Shown one piece after another: positions 34,293 to 42,077 of a DNA stretch of 64,000 bases (position 1 is its first letter; each line of letters begins with the position of its first letter). The notes under the pieces were generated by a model. It made no database searches. It was not told the DNA's origin and saw only the letters and a list, made by a program, of their open reading frames with translations. The DNA lies in contig NZ_JAMZEB010000002.1 of NCBI RefSeq assembly GCF_024172165.1, positions 8,468,501 through 8,532,500 of the forward strand, written 5' to 3'. A program made the position numbers and the translations under genes. Origin of the DNA: Nonomuraea thailandensis (GTDB lineage Bacteria; Actinomycetota; Actinomycetes; Streptosporangiales; Streptosporangiaceae).

Positions 34293-35285
34293 ATGACAGG
34301 CAGAATCGTGATGGCGGCGATGCTGGTCGTCGCCGCGTTCGCCGGCGCGCCCCAGGCAGCGGCGGCGCGATCGGCGTGCACCTGGCAGATGCAGGCGCTC
34401 CAGGCGCCCACCGGCTCGACGCAGCACCAGGTCGACGCCACCGACCACAACGGCGGCTACTCCGGCAGTGCCTACTTCCCCGACACCGGCCGGCGGATCA
34501 TCTACTGGAAGGACGGCCGGGTCGTCGACTACGGGTCGACCGGCCATGGCACCGACCGCGTCGTGGCCCAGAACAGCAGCGGGACCATCGCCGGAACGTC
34601 CGTGACCGGCCTGTGGGGAGCGTCCGCGATCTCCTTCCGCATCCGCGACGGCCGGCGGGAGATCCTGACCCCGCTGCCCGGCGCGGAGACGAACACCAGG
34701 GCCTTCGGGATCACCGACAGCGGCGACGTCTACGGCAGCGCCGTGGTCTGGCAGGGCAACGTCACCGTCGGCGTGGTGGTGCGCTGGCCGCAGGACCGGC
34801 CCGGCGTCGTCGAGCCGGTGCCCGGCCTGCCCGCGGGCATGCGGGTGGTCGACGTGGACCACGACGGCACCCTGCTGATGGGGGCGGACGCGACCTATCC
34901 GTGGCCGCACCTGTGGCGCGACGGCCGGCTCACCCGCCTGTCGGAGCCGCCGGACATGCAGGACGGCTACGCCCGGGTCGTCGCCGACGGGCTGGTGGGC
35001 GGGTCGCTCCGGCTGGGCTCGGCGCCGAACCGGCCGGCGTACTGGGACCGGAACGGGCAGCCGCACGTGCTGCCCCAGAGCGCCCTGGCCGCGCAGATCA
35101 ACAGGAACGGGCTCATCGTCACCTCACTGACGTCCACGCCGTTCCAGGTCTGGCGCTTCGGAACGCTGTTGGGCCAGCTCAACGGTGCCGCCTCCGTCAC
35201 GACGATCGGGGACGACGACACCGTCGGCGGCACGACGCGCGGCGCGAACGGGCTGCCGGCCGCGGCCATCTGGCGGTGTGTATGA
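34293..35285 (+). CDS. Secreted beta-propeller-like protein, unknown
   Basis: The 330-residue product has a signal peptide (MTGRIVMAAMLVVAAFAGAP, cleavage after QAAAA) and repeated beta segments with a regular spacing of Trp/Asp/Gly (YWKDGRVVDYG, ITDSGDVYGSAVVW, DVDHDGTLLMGA, YWDRNGQPHVLPQ, IWRC), which suggests a HAF-repeat or propeller-like extracellular protein. One Cys near each end may pair. Ribosome site GGAG stands very close to the ATG. Function unknown. Confidence 0.75.
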   Translation: MTGRIVMAAMLVVAAFAGAPQAAAARSACTWQMQALQAPTGSTQHQVDATDHNGGYSGSAYFPDTGRRIIYWKDGRVVDYGSTGHGTDRVVAQNSSGTIAGTSVTGLWGASAISFRIRDGRREILTPLPGAETNTRAFGITDSGDVYGSAVVWQGNVTVGVVVRWPQDRPGVVEPVPGLPAGMRVVDVDHDGTLLMGADATYPWPHLWRDGRLTRLSEPPDMQDGYARVVADGLVGGSLRLGSAPNRPAYWDRNGQPHVLPQSALAAQINRNGLIVTSLTSTPFQVWRFGTLLGQLNGAASVTTIGDDDTVGGTTRGANGLPAAAIWRCV

Positions 35286-35297
35286 GGTCATAGTTGT

Positions 35298-35342
35298 GGG
35301 GTAGATGGGGTATGTGGGGGTGGTGTGTCCCACAATGGGGTA
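35298..35342 (+). promoter_or_regulatory. Leaderless promoter with 9-bp G-rich iterons (proline-rich gene 1)
   Basis: GGGGTAGAT, GGGGTATGT and GGGGGTGGT follow in 9-bp register, then CACAAT (35331-35336) six bases before the ATG. The 45-base layout is matched position for position before the paralog at 62713. Confidence 0.65.
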
Positions 35343-36401
35343 ATGGCACACCCTCAGCAGCCCCGACCCCAAGGGCCCTGGGGGCCTCAGGGGCCCCATG
35401 GGTACGGGCCGCCACCAGGCCAGGGCACCCCCGGCTACGGCCCCCCTCAGGCCCCCGGACAGGGCGGACCCGGCTACGGGCCGCCCCAAGGCCAACCCGG
35501 CTACGGGCCGTCTCAGGGACAACCCGGCTACGGGCCGTCTCAAGCACAACCCGGCTACGGGCAGCCCCATGGCCAGCCTGGTTACGGCCCGCCCCAGAAC
35601 CAGCCCGGTCAAGGGCCGCCGCCCCCCGGCCAGTACGGCAACCAGGGCGGACCGCCGCCGCCCTTCGGCCCTCCGCCGGGCAACCGCAACAACCCCGTGC
35701 TCATCGGCGTGATCGTCGCCCTGTCGGCGATCCTCCTGCTCGGGGGCGGCGCCTTCGGCGCGTACGCCTACCTCGGCTCCTCCGATCCCGCCCCCACCCC
35801 CACCCCCGTCGCCCAGCCGAGCACCCCGCCGACGTCCGCGCCACCGTCGTCCCCGGCGCCGTCTCCCACCCCGGCCGAGGAGACCCCCGAGCCGTCCAGC
35901 ACGCCCAGTGACAGCTCGGGAGGGCCGCTCGACCACACCGAGTTCGGCAACTGGAACTACTCGCTGAAGGGCGAGAAGTACGCGGCGCGCAAGGTCGGCG
36001 GCTGGACGTACGACTCGTGCGACCCGCTGGACGCCGAGGGCGTCATGGCCGACAACAACTGCGAGAGCGCCATCCAGCTCGCCTACACCGCCTACGGCGG
36101 GAATCTCAGGGCGGTGCAGATCGTCCTGCGGTTCCCCGGGACAAGCGACGCCAAGAAGACCGCGAACCAGCTCAAGAACAGCGCCGACGACAAGGTCGCC
36201 TGGCGCCGGGCCAGCGCCCACAGCAGGTACGCCTACGGCGCGATCTACTCGGGCGCGTACCTGAACTACGTGGTCGTCACGGTCGTCACCACCAACGAGT
36301 CGGCCAAGCCCAAGGCCAGGAAGTTCCACACCGCCATGCAGACCGACCGCGGCGTCTACTTCTTCCTGGGCCGCCAGGACGAGCGAGTCGTCACGAGCTA
36401 G
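35343..36401 (+). CDS. Proline-rich, single-span membrane protein with conserved C-terminal Cys domain (paralog 1)
   Basis: The 352-residue protein has a cytosolic Gly/Pro/Tyr/Gln-rich tail (1-118, repeats of GYGPPQGQP), one membrane span (about 119-142, VLIGVIVALSAILLLGGGAF), a Pro/Thr/Ser linker outside the membrane and a folded C-terminal domain (about 197-352) with a Cys-x14-Cys pair (YDSCDPLDAEGVMADNNCE). The low-complexity tail suggests protein-protein contacts or phase separation; that is inference. Paralog at 62713 shares all parts. Function unknown. Confidence 0.85.
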   Translation: MAHPQQPRPQGPWGPQGPHGYGPPPGQGTPGYGPPQAPGQGGPGYGPPQGQPGYGPSQGQPGYGPSQAQPGYGQPHGQPGYGPPQNQPGQGPPPPGQYGNQGGPPPPFGPPPGNRNNPVLIGVIVALSAILLLGGGAFGAYAYLGSSDPAPTPTPVAQPSTPPTSAPPSSPAPSPTPAEETPEPSSTPSDSSGGPLDHTEFGNWNYSLKGEKYAARKVGGWTYDSCDPLDAEGVMADNNCESAIQLAYTAYGGNLRAVQIVLRFPGTSDAKKTANQLKNSADDKVAWRRASAHSRYAYGAIYSGAYLNYVVVTVVTTNESAKPKARKFHTAMQTDRGVYFFLGRQDERVVTS

Positions 36402-36438
36402 CCGCGTCTGTCAGTCGATGGGGCTAAGGTCCTTGGCC

Positions 36439-37095
36439 GTGACCGAATCTTCCTACCTCCATGAGACCCGGGTGGCCTACGATACCGTTGCCGCCGACTA
36501 CGCCGAGTTGCTCCGTGACGAGCTGGACGCCAAGCCGCTGGACCGCGCCATGCTGGGGGCGTTCGCCGAGCTCGTGCGGGAGGCCGGCGAGGTCGCCGAC
36601 CTCGGCTGCGGCCCCGGCCGCGTCACGGCCCACCTGCGGGCTCTGGGGGTCGACGCCTTCGGCGTGGACCTGTCGCCGGAGATGATCGCGGTCGCCCGCC
36701 GGAGCCACCCGGGGCTGCGCTTCGAGGTGGGGTCGATGACCGCGCTGGACCTGGCGGACGAGGCCGTCGGCGGCGCGCTCCTTTGGTACTCGACCGTGCA
36801 CACGCCGCCGGAGCTGCTGGGGAAGGTGTTCGAGGAGGCCCATCGGGTGCTGGCCCCGGGTGGTCATCTGCTGATCGCGTTCAAGGTGGGTGACCAGCGC
36901 CGCCACCTGAGCAGGGGTTACGGGCACGAGTTGTCGCTCGACGTCTACTGGAATCCCCCTGAGCAGATCGCCGAGCTGATGGGCAAGGCGGGGCTGGTCG
37001 TGGACGCCCGGCTGATCCGCGAGCCCGACGCGAGCGAGCGGCCGCGGTCGGGCCCGCAGGGCTTCTTCCTGGCGTACAAGCCCGGCCGGGACTGA
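36439..37095 (+). CDS. Class I SAM-dependent methyltransferase
   Basis: The 218-residue protein has motif I EVADLGCGPGRVTAHL, motif II GVDLSPEMIAVAR, and the post-motif region GGHLLIAFKVGD of small-molecule methyltransferases of the UbiE-like group. GTG 36439 is preferred since TAAGGT lies eight bases upstream as a leaderless -10; upstream codons (MGLRSLA) are non-conserved. It is followed after three bases by a Nudix gene, so both form an operon. Substrate unknown. Confidence 0.9.
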   Translation: MTESSYLHETRVAYDTVAADYAELLRDELDAKPLDRAMLGAFAELVREAGEVADLGCGPGRVTAHLRALGVDAFGVDLSPEMIAVARRSHPGLRFEVGSMTALDLADEAVGGALLWYSTVHTPPELLGKVFEEAHRVLAPGGHLLIAFKVGDQRRHLSRGYGHELSLDVYWNPPEQIAELMGKAGLVVDARLIREPDASERPRSGPQGFFLAYKPGRD

Positions 37096-37098
37096 TCG

Positions 37099-37719
37099 AT
37101 GCCGCCCATCGCCGACGAGTCCCGGGAGCTGGTCCGCGCCCTGGTCGAGGAGATGACTCCGCACGACGGCCGGGAGGCCGCGGACCTCAAGTGGACGCTC
37201 GACTGGGTCGACTCCGGCGCGCCGCTGTTCCGGGTGGCCAAGCCGGCGACGCCGCCGTGCCATCTCGTCGCGTACGCCGCCCTGGTGGACCGGGGCCGCG
37301 CCTCGGTGATGCTCGTGGACCACCTGAAGGCCAGGGCGTGGCTGCCGCCCGGCGGGCACGTGGATCCCGGTGAGGATCCGCGCCGGACGGTGCTGCGTGA
37401 GGTGGAGGAGGAGCTGGGCATCGCCGGGCGCTTCCATCCGGTGCTCGGCTCCGCTCCGTTCTTCCTCACCGTGACGCGGACGCGCGGGGCGGATGCGCAC
37501 ACCGATGTGTCGCTCTGGTTCGTGCTGGAGGGGGATCAGCAGGCGCCGATCACGCCCGACCTCGCCGAGTTCGCCGAGGTGCGCTGGTTCGCCCTCGGGG
37601 GCGGCGCGCGCTGGGCGCCGGATCGGTTCGATCCGGAGATGTCGCGCTTCGTGGCGAAGCTGGAGGCGGGCGGGTTCGTGCCGGGCTCCGGCGGGACGGA
37701 GGCGGGCGGGCGCCCATGA
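37099..37719 (+). CDS. Nudix hydrolase
   Basis: The 206-residue protein contains the full Nudix box GGHVDPGEDPRRTVLREVEE then ELGI (Gx5Ex7REUxEExGU), around residue 93. It hydrolyses nucleoside diphosphates linked to another moiety; the substrate cannot be told. It starts three bases after the methyltransferase stop. The gene ends near a tandem-repeat array in the convergent gap. Confidence 0.93.
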   Translation: MPPIADESRELVRALVEEMTPHDGREAADLKWTLDWVDSGAPLFRVAKPATPPCHLVAYAALVDRGRASVMLVDHLKARAWLPPGGHVDPGEDPRRTVLREVEEELGIAGRFHPVLGSAPFFLTVTRTRGADAHTDVSLWFVLEGDQQAPITPDLAEFAEVRWFALGGGARWAPDRFDPEMSRFVAKLEAGGFVPGSGGTEAGGRP

Positions 37720-37790
37720 ACGCGGCGCCGGCCGCAGGTCCGCGTCCCTGAACCCGGGGGCGCAGGCCCGTGCCGCGCAGCGGGGGCGCA

Positions 37791-37897
37791 GGTCCGCACC
37801 GCTCGGCGCGGCGAGCGCCGGTCCGTGCCGCTCGGCGCGGAGGCGCAGGTCCGTGCCGCTCGGCGCGGAGGCGCAGGTCCGTGCCGCTCGGCGCGGC
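37791..37897. repeat. 28-bp tandem repeat array, about four copies
   Basis: Units starting at 37791 (degenerate), 37820, 37848 and 37876 share GGTCCGTGCCGCTCGGCGCG plus GAGGCGCA; copies 2 and 3 are identical. There are no unique spacers. The array fills the convergent gap and touches the stop codon of the minus-strand gene. Confidence 0.93.
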
Positions 37898-38925
37898 TAC
37901 TTGCGCAGGTCGACCGTGAGGTGCGCGGACAGGGCGCGGAGGAAGTCGGGGGCGTCGAAGATCTCACCGGCGGAGACGACGCCGACCGCCTTGGTCCGCC
38001 CGGAGAGGACGCGCTCGACCGCCTCCACCACCAGCGGCGCGGTGATCGCGTAGATGTCCTGCCCCGTGGCCACGGCACGCCGCTCGTCGGAGCCCGAGCG
38101 CACGACGACGTCCACGAGGAACGTCTGCGCCGAGCGCCCCGACTCGTCGGCCGGCGCCGGCGCCGGCGCGTCGGCGGAGACCACGTCCTTGGCCGCCTCG
38201 ACCGTCATGTACGTGCGCACCTCGGGGATGGACAGGTGGCTGGGCACGGTGACGACGTCCGCCATCGTGAACTCCCCGATGACGTCCCGGGGCCCGACCG
38301 GCTCGGGGAAGGACCACTCCAGCGTCGGGGACGGGTCGTCGCGGTACTCCAGCCGGCCGTTGGCGAACCGCACGCGCCGGCCGTCCCGCCGCTCCCGCGA
38401 GATCACGCCCGAGGCCCGCGTCCCGGCGGTGGGGTGCCAGCTGCTCAGGGCGTACGCGACGTGCGCCTCGTCGGCCGACGTCCACTCGCCCATCGCGGCG
38501 GTGGCGAGCAGGTCGCCGAGGCCGCCGTAGAAGGCCATCGCGGGGACGATCACCGCTCCGGCGGCGCGGGCACGCTCGCCGAAGTGCGCGAACGTGTCGG
38601 CGTTGGCCTCGATCTCGGCCGCCACGTCCAGGTACGGGATCCCGGCGCGCAGCGCCGCCTCGATCACGGGGCCGCCGGTCGTGGCGAAGGGCCCGGCGGT
38701 GTTGATCACGGCCGCGGCTCCGGCGAGCGCTCGGTCGAGGGAGCCCGGGTCGTCGACCGACGCGGGGCGGGCCTCCAGCCCGGTCTCGTACGCCAGCGCC
38801 TTGAGCTTGTCGGCGTCACGCCCGGCCAGGATCGGGACGAACCCGCGCTCGCGCAGCTCCGTCACCACGAACCGCCCGGTGTGCCCGTACGCGCCGAACA
38901 CCGTGACCATCTGCCCTGCTCCCAT
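37897..38925 (-). CDS. Saccharopine dehydrogenase-like NAD(P)-binding protein
   Basis: The 342-residue protein starts with a Rossmann fold MVTVFGAYGHTGRFVVTELR and continues NTAGPFATTGGPVIEAALRA, YLDVAAE, matching the saccharopine dehydrogenase/trans-acting enoyl reductase family; in actinobacteria many members are short-chain reductases and not lysine enzymes. GGGGGAGAA before ATG 38925 supports the start. It is divergent from GlxA-type regulator 2, which probably controls it. Confidence 0.9.
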   Translation of the reverse strand: MGAGQMVTVFGAYGHTGRFVVTELRERGFVPILAGRDADKLKALAYETGLEARPASVDDPGSLDRALAGAAAVINTAGPFATTGGPVIEAALRAGIPYLDVAAEIEANADTFAHFGERARAAGAVIVPAMAFYGGLGDLLATAAMGEWTSADEAHVAYALSSWHPTAGTRASGVISRERRDGRRVRFANGRLEYRDDPSPTLEWSFPEPVGPRDVIGEFTMADVVTVPSHLSIPEVRTYMTVEAAKDVVSADAPAPAPADESGRSAQTFLVDVVVRSGSDERRAVATGQDIYAITAPLVVEAVERVLSGRTKAVGVVSAGEIFDAPDFLRALSAHLTVDLRK

Positions 38926-38992
38926 TGGGTTCTCCCCCGTTCTCGGTTGATCTGATGTGACCATTTTGGCAACGGCGACGCGCCCGCACGAG

Positions 38993-39027
38993 TGTCCGGA
39001 ACGCCAATAGCCATACAATTCCGGACA
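38993..39027. promoter_or_regulatory. Dyad TGTCCGGAA-N17-TTCCGGACA overlapping a leaderless promoter
   Basis: Nine-base perfect arms (38993-39001, 39019-39027) flank a -10 box TACAAT (39014-39019), which is seven bases before the regulator ATG (39027). The right arm covers the start point, so binding would shut off the regulator and could control the divergent reductase gene. Confidence 0.7.
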
Positions 39028-39998
39028 TGCATACCATGGCGCTGGCCGTCACCGACGGCATGCTGCACTTCGAGCTGTCCCTGGCGTACGAGGTCTTCGG
39101 GTCCGACCTGCGCCACCTGGCCGACCCCTGGTACGACTTCGTGGCCTGCGGGCCGGGCGCCGTACGGGCCGGTCGGTTCTGGCTGGAGCCCGACCACGGC
39201 CTCGACCACCTCGCGCGGGCCGACACGGTGATCGTCCCGGGGTGGGCCGACATCGACGTGGAGCCGCCCGCCGAGCTGGTCGACGCGGTGCGCGCGGCTC
39301 ACGAGGCGGGCGCGCGCGTGGCCTCCCTGTGCACGGGCGCGTTCATCCTGGCCGCCGCCGGCCTGCTGGACGGCAGGCGCGCGACCACCCACTGGGCGCA
39401 CACCCGGGAGCTGGCCATCCGGCATCCCCTGGTGGAGGTGGACCCGGACGTCCTGTACGTGGACAACGGCAGCGTGCTCACCTCCGCGGGCAAGGCCGCC
39501 GCCATGGACCTGTGCCTGCACCTGGTCCGCCTCGACCACGGCTCCTCGGTCACCAACGCGGTCGCCCGCCGCCTGGTCGTGCCGCCGCACCGGGACGGCG
39601 GCCAGTCGCAGTTCGTCACCACCCCGGTGCCCGCCCCCGACAACCATCCGCTGGCCGAGCTGTTCCCCTGGGTGATGGAGCGGCTGGACCATCCGCTCAC
39701 CGTGGAGGACCTGGCCCGCCAGGCGCGGATGAGCTCGCGCAACCTGGGCCGCCACTTCAGGTCGGTGACCGGCACCACCCCGCTGCAGTGGCTGCTGACC
39801 CAGCGGATCCGCCACGCCCAGCAGTTGCTGGAGACCACCGACGAGAGCGTCGACACCATCGCCTCGGCCACCGGCATGGGCACCGCCACGACCCTGCGCC
39901 GGAACTTCAACCGCACGGTAGGCGTGCCCCCGGACGCCTACCGCCGTACCTTCCGCTCGCGCTCCCGTTTCGGGCATCTCGCAGGTCACAGCGCTTAG
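39027..39998 (+). CDS. GlxA-family regulator (DJ-1/PfpI domain plus AraC HTH), copy 2
   Basis: The 323-residue protein repeats the layout of the regulator at 33.3 kb: MHTMALAVTDGMLHFELSLA, elbow ASLCTGAFILAAAGLLDGRR, ATTHWAH, DVLYVDNGSVLTSAGKAAAM and the AraC pair (VEDLARQARMSSRNLGRHFR; VDTIASATGMGTATTLRRNF). It is expressed from a leaderless promoter with a strong dyad, and stands divergent to the saccharopine-dehydrogenase-like gene, its likely target. The last codons overlap the convergent hydrolase stop by four bases. Confidence 0.93.
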   Translation: MHTMALAVTDGMLHFELSLAYEVFGSDLRHLADPWYDFVACGPGAVRAGRFWLEPDHGLDHLARADTVIVPGWADIDVEPPAELVDAVRAAHEAGARVASLCTGAFILAAAGLLDGRRATTHWAHTRELAIRHPLVEVDPDVLYVDNGSVLTSAGKAAAMDLCLHLVRLDHGSSVTNAVARRLVVPPHRDGGQSQFVTTPVPAPDNHPLAELFPWVMERLDHPLTVEDLARQARMSSRNLGRHFRSVTGTTPLQWLLTQRIRHAQQLLETTDESVDTIASATGMGTATTLRRNFNRTVGVPPDAYRRTFRSRSRFGHLAGHSA

Positions 39999-41416
39999 GG
40001 CAGCAGCAGGCCCCAGTACAGCGCCCAGGGCGCGAACACCACGCCGCCCGCGACCAGCAGGCCCAGCCGCACCCGCTCGCCCCGCGTGGCGGCCCGCCGC
40101 CACCGTGCCGCCGTGACCGCGGTGGCGGCGACGGTCACGGCCGCGACCGCCTGGAGCGCGAGCCAGATGATCGGCCTGTCGCCTGCCATGGGCCCGGGCA
40201 CGGACAGCTTCCCGCCCGTCATGATCACGTAGAACAGGTACGCGAACCCGCCCAGCGCCGCCAGCAGCCCGCCCGCGCTCACCAGCCGGGCCGCCCTGAC
40301 CGGCGTGACGGCCGGCCGCCGCCTGACCTTCCTGACCAGGGCCGCCACGGGATACCCGCCGAACGCCACCAGGAGCAGCACCAGCGCCACGGCCTGCACC
40401 GGGGCCGACTCCCACCACGCGGTGGGCGGCACCCCGAAGGTGTCACTCGCCTGTACCGGGGCCGGCCCTGTGACCTGGGCCTCGGGTGCGCGGCCTGAGG
40501 TCGCCTCGCCTACCCACGTTCCGACCAGTTCGGCGTAGCCGGGCGCCAGCTCGGGCTGCCGGGTGACCCCGCCGTCGGGCGTCAGGTGGGCGGCGTGGTC
40601 GGCCCCGGCGAAGAACCGGAACGCGTAGCGGCGGTTGCCGCCGTCCTCCAGGGCCTCGGCGAGGATCGGCGGCGTCTCCCTGGGAGGGGTGAGCAGGTCG
40701 TGCACGCCCCAGATGCCGAGCACGGGCTGCCGCACCTTCGCCAGGACGGGCGCCGGATCGTGGTACGGCTCGGGGAACAGCCCGCCGTCCGCGATCACCC
40801 GGTACAGGTTGGGCTCGGCCCGGTCCACCAGCGACCCGCCCACGCCCGCCTTGCGCAGCCCCGCCGCCACCGCCCAGGCCTGCTGCCGCAGCGGTTCGAG
40901 CGCGTTGGCGCCGACGAGGATGACGAAGGCGATGTCGGAGGAGCGGGCGGCGGCGATCGGCGCCACCCACCCTCCCTCGCTGAGCCCCCAGATGCCGACC
41001 TTGGCCGGGTCGACGCCGGGCTGCCGCCGCAGCGTCCCGACGGCGGCCAGGGCGTCCTCGGCGAGTTGCGGGTACGACCGTTCGAACAGCGAGTACCCCA
41101 CCGAGCGCTTGTCGTAGACGAGCACGGACAGGCCCTGCCGGGCGAAGGCCACGGCCTCGGCCAGCAGCTTCTCCCGGCGCGTGCCGGTGCCCGCGCCGTG
41201 CACCAGCACGACCCCCGGGCGCCCGTCCGGGGCGCCGGCCGCGCTGATCACGCTGCCGCGCAGCTCCAGGTTCCCGTCGCCGCGGAAGCTCACCTCGGTG
41301 GACGTCAGGTCGCCCGGCAGCCCCTGCGGCTCCGGCGGCCCCGGCGGCGCGGTGGCGTGGGCGGGTGTGGCGAGCACGAATAACACGGCGGCGATCGCCG
41401 CAAGGATTCTCCTCAT
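39995..41416 (-). CDS. Membrane-anchored alpha/beta hydrolase
   Basis: The 473-residue protein has a signal peptide (MRRILAAIAAVLFVLATPAH), an alpha/beta hydrolase domain (VVLVHGAGTGTRREK, elbow GLSEGGWVAP with Ser nucleophile, GADHAAH histidine) and then four membrane spans in the last about 120 residues. The enzyme domain therefore lies outside the cell, tethered to the membrane. A TAGTCT box seven bases before the ATG indicates leaderless expression; it is divergent from an ArsR-type regulator whose own leaderless promoter mirrors it. Confidence 0.88.
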   Translation of the reverse strand: MRRILAAIAAVLFVLATPAHATAPPGPPEPQGLPGDLTSTEVSFRGDGNLELRGSVISAAGAPDGRPGVVLVHGAGTGTRREKLLAEAVAFARQGLSVLVYDKRSVGYSLFERSYPQLAEDALAAVGTLRRQPGVDPAKVGIWGLSEGGWVAPIAAARSSDIAFVILVGANALEPLRQQAWAVAAGLRKAGVGGSLVDRAEPNLYRVIADGGLFPEPYHDPAPVLAKVRQPVLGIWGVHDLLTPPRETPPILAEALEDGGNRRYAFRFFAGADHAAHLTPDGGVTRQPELAPGYAELVGTWVGEATSGRAPEAQVTGPAPVQASDTFGVPPTAWWESAPVQAVALVLLLVAFGGYPVAALVRKVRRRPAVTPVRAARLVSAGGLLAALGGFAYLFYVIMTGGKLSVPGPMAGDRPIIWLALQAVAAVTVAATAVTAARWRRAATRGERVRLGLLVAGGVVFAPWALYWGLLLP

Positions 41417-41495
41417 ACTGCGGAGACTAGTTTGCAGAGAGTTCTCGGCAAAGGAATGTCTGCAGATATCGTTCTGGAGTACTAGCCTTGTCCTC
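41417..41495. promoter_or_regulatory. Mirrored leaderless promoters between hydrolase and ArsR genes
   Basis: TAGTCT (complement of 41424-41429) and TAGCCT (41483-41488) stand exactly seven bases before the two start codons. Between them lie TTTGC...GCAAA arms and a TCTGCAGA palindrome that may bind the regulator. Confidence 0.65.
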
Positions 41496-42059
41496 ATGAA
41501 GGATGACGAGCCGTACGTGCTCGATGACCCCGACCGGCTCAAGGCGCTGGCGCATCCCATGCGCCGCCGCATGCTGACCCACCTGAACGTGCACGGCCCG
41601 GCCACCTCCACCACCCTCGGCGAGCTGCTCGGCGCCAAGACCGGCACGACCAGCTACCACCTGCGCCAGCTCGAGAAGTACGGCTTCATCGAGGAGATCC
41701 CCGAGCGCTCGACGGGCCGCGAACGCTGGTGGCGCCGCGCGGAGGTCCCGCGGGACATGCGCCTGCCGACCCCCGAGCAGGTCGCGCCCGAGGACCGGCC
41801 GGTGCTGGAGGAGTTCCACCGGATCGGCTACGAGGAGGACCGCGCCCTGTTCGAACGCTTCCCCGCCGCCTACCGGGCCGACCCCGGCTGGGCCAGGGGC
41901 TCGCGCGGGCTGGCCCGGGTGACCCGGCAGGACCTGGACGCGTTCTACGAGGAGTACATCGCTCTGCTGCTGCGCTACAGCCGCCCCGCCGACGAGGCGC
42001 CGCCGGACGCCCGCCCGGTGTACATCCGCCTCTTCACCCTCCCCGCGGACGAGGGCTGA
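41496..42059 (+). CDS. ArsR/HTH_20-type winged-helix regulator
   Basis: The 187-residue protein has an ArsR-like winged helix (DPDRLKALAHPMRRRMLTHL, TTLGELLGAKTGTTSYHLRQ, LEKYGFIEE) and a C-terminal helical extension. No metal-binding CxC is visible in the recognition helix, so it is likely a non-metal sensor. It is divergent from, and probably represses, the membrane-anchored hydrolase. Confidence 0.9.
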   Translation: MKDDEPYVLDDPDRLKALAHPMRRRMLTHLNVHGPATSTTLGELLGAKTGTTSYHLRQLEKYGFIEEIPERSTGRERWWRRAEVPRDMRLPTPEQVAPEDRPVLEEFHRIGYEEDRALFERFPAAYRADPGWARGSRGLARVTRQDLDAFYEEYIALLLRYSRPADEAPPDARPVYIRLFTLPADEG

Positions 42060-42077
42060 CGCCCGGCGGCGCGCCCC

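Noticed and set aside
37791..37897. CRISPR-like look of the regular 28-bp repeats
   Set aside because: Copies abut directly with no unique spacers, and no cas genes are present. It is a plain tandem repeat.
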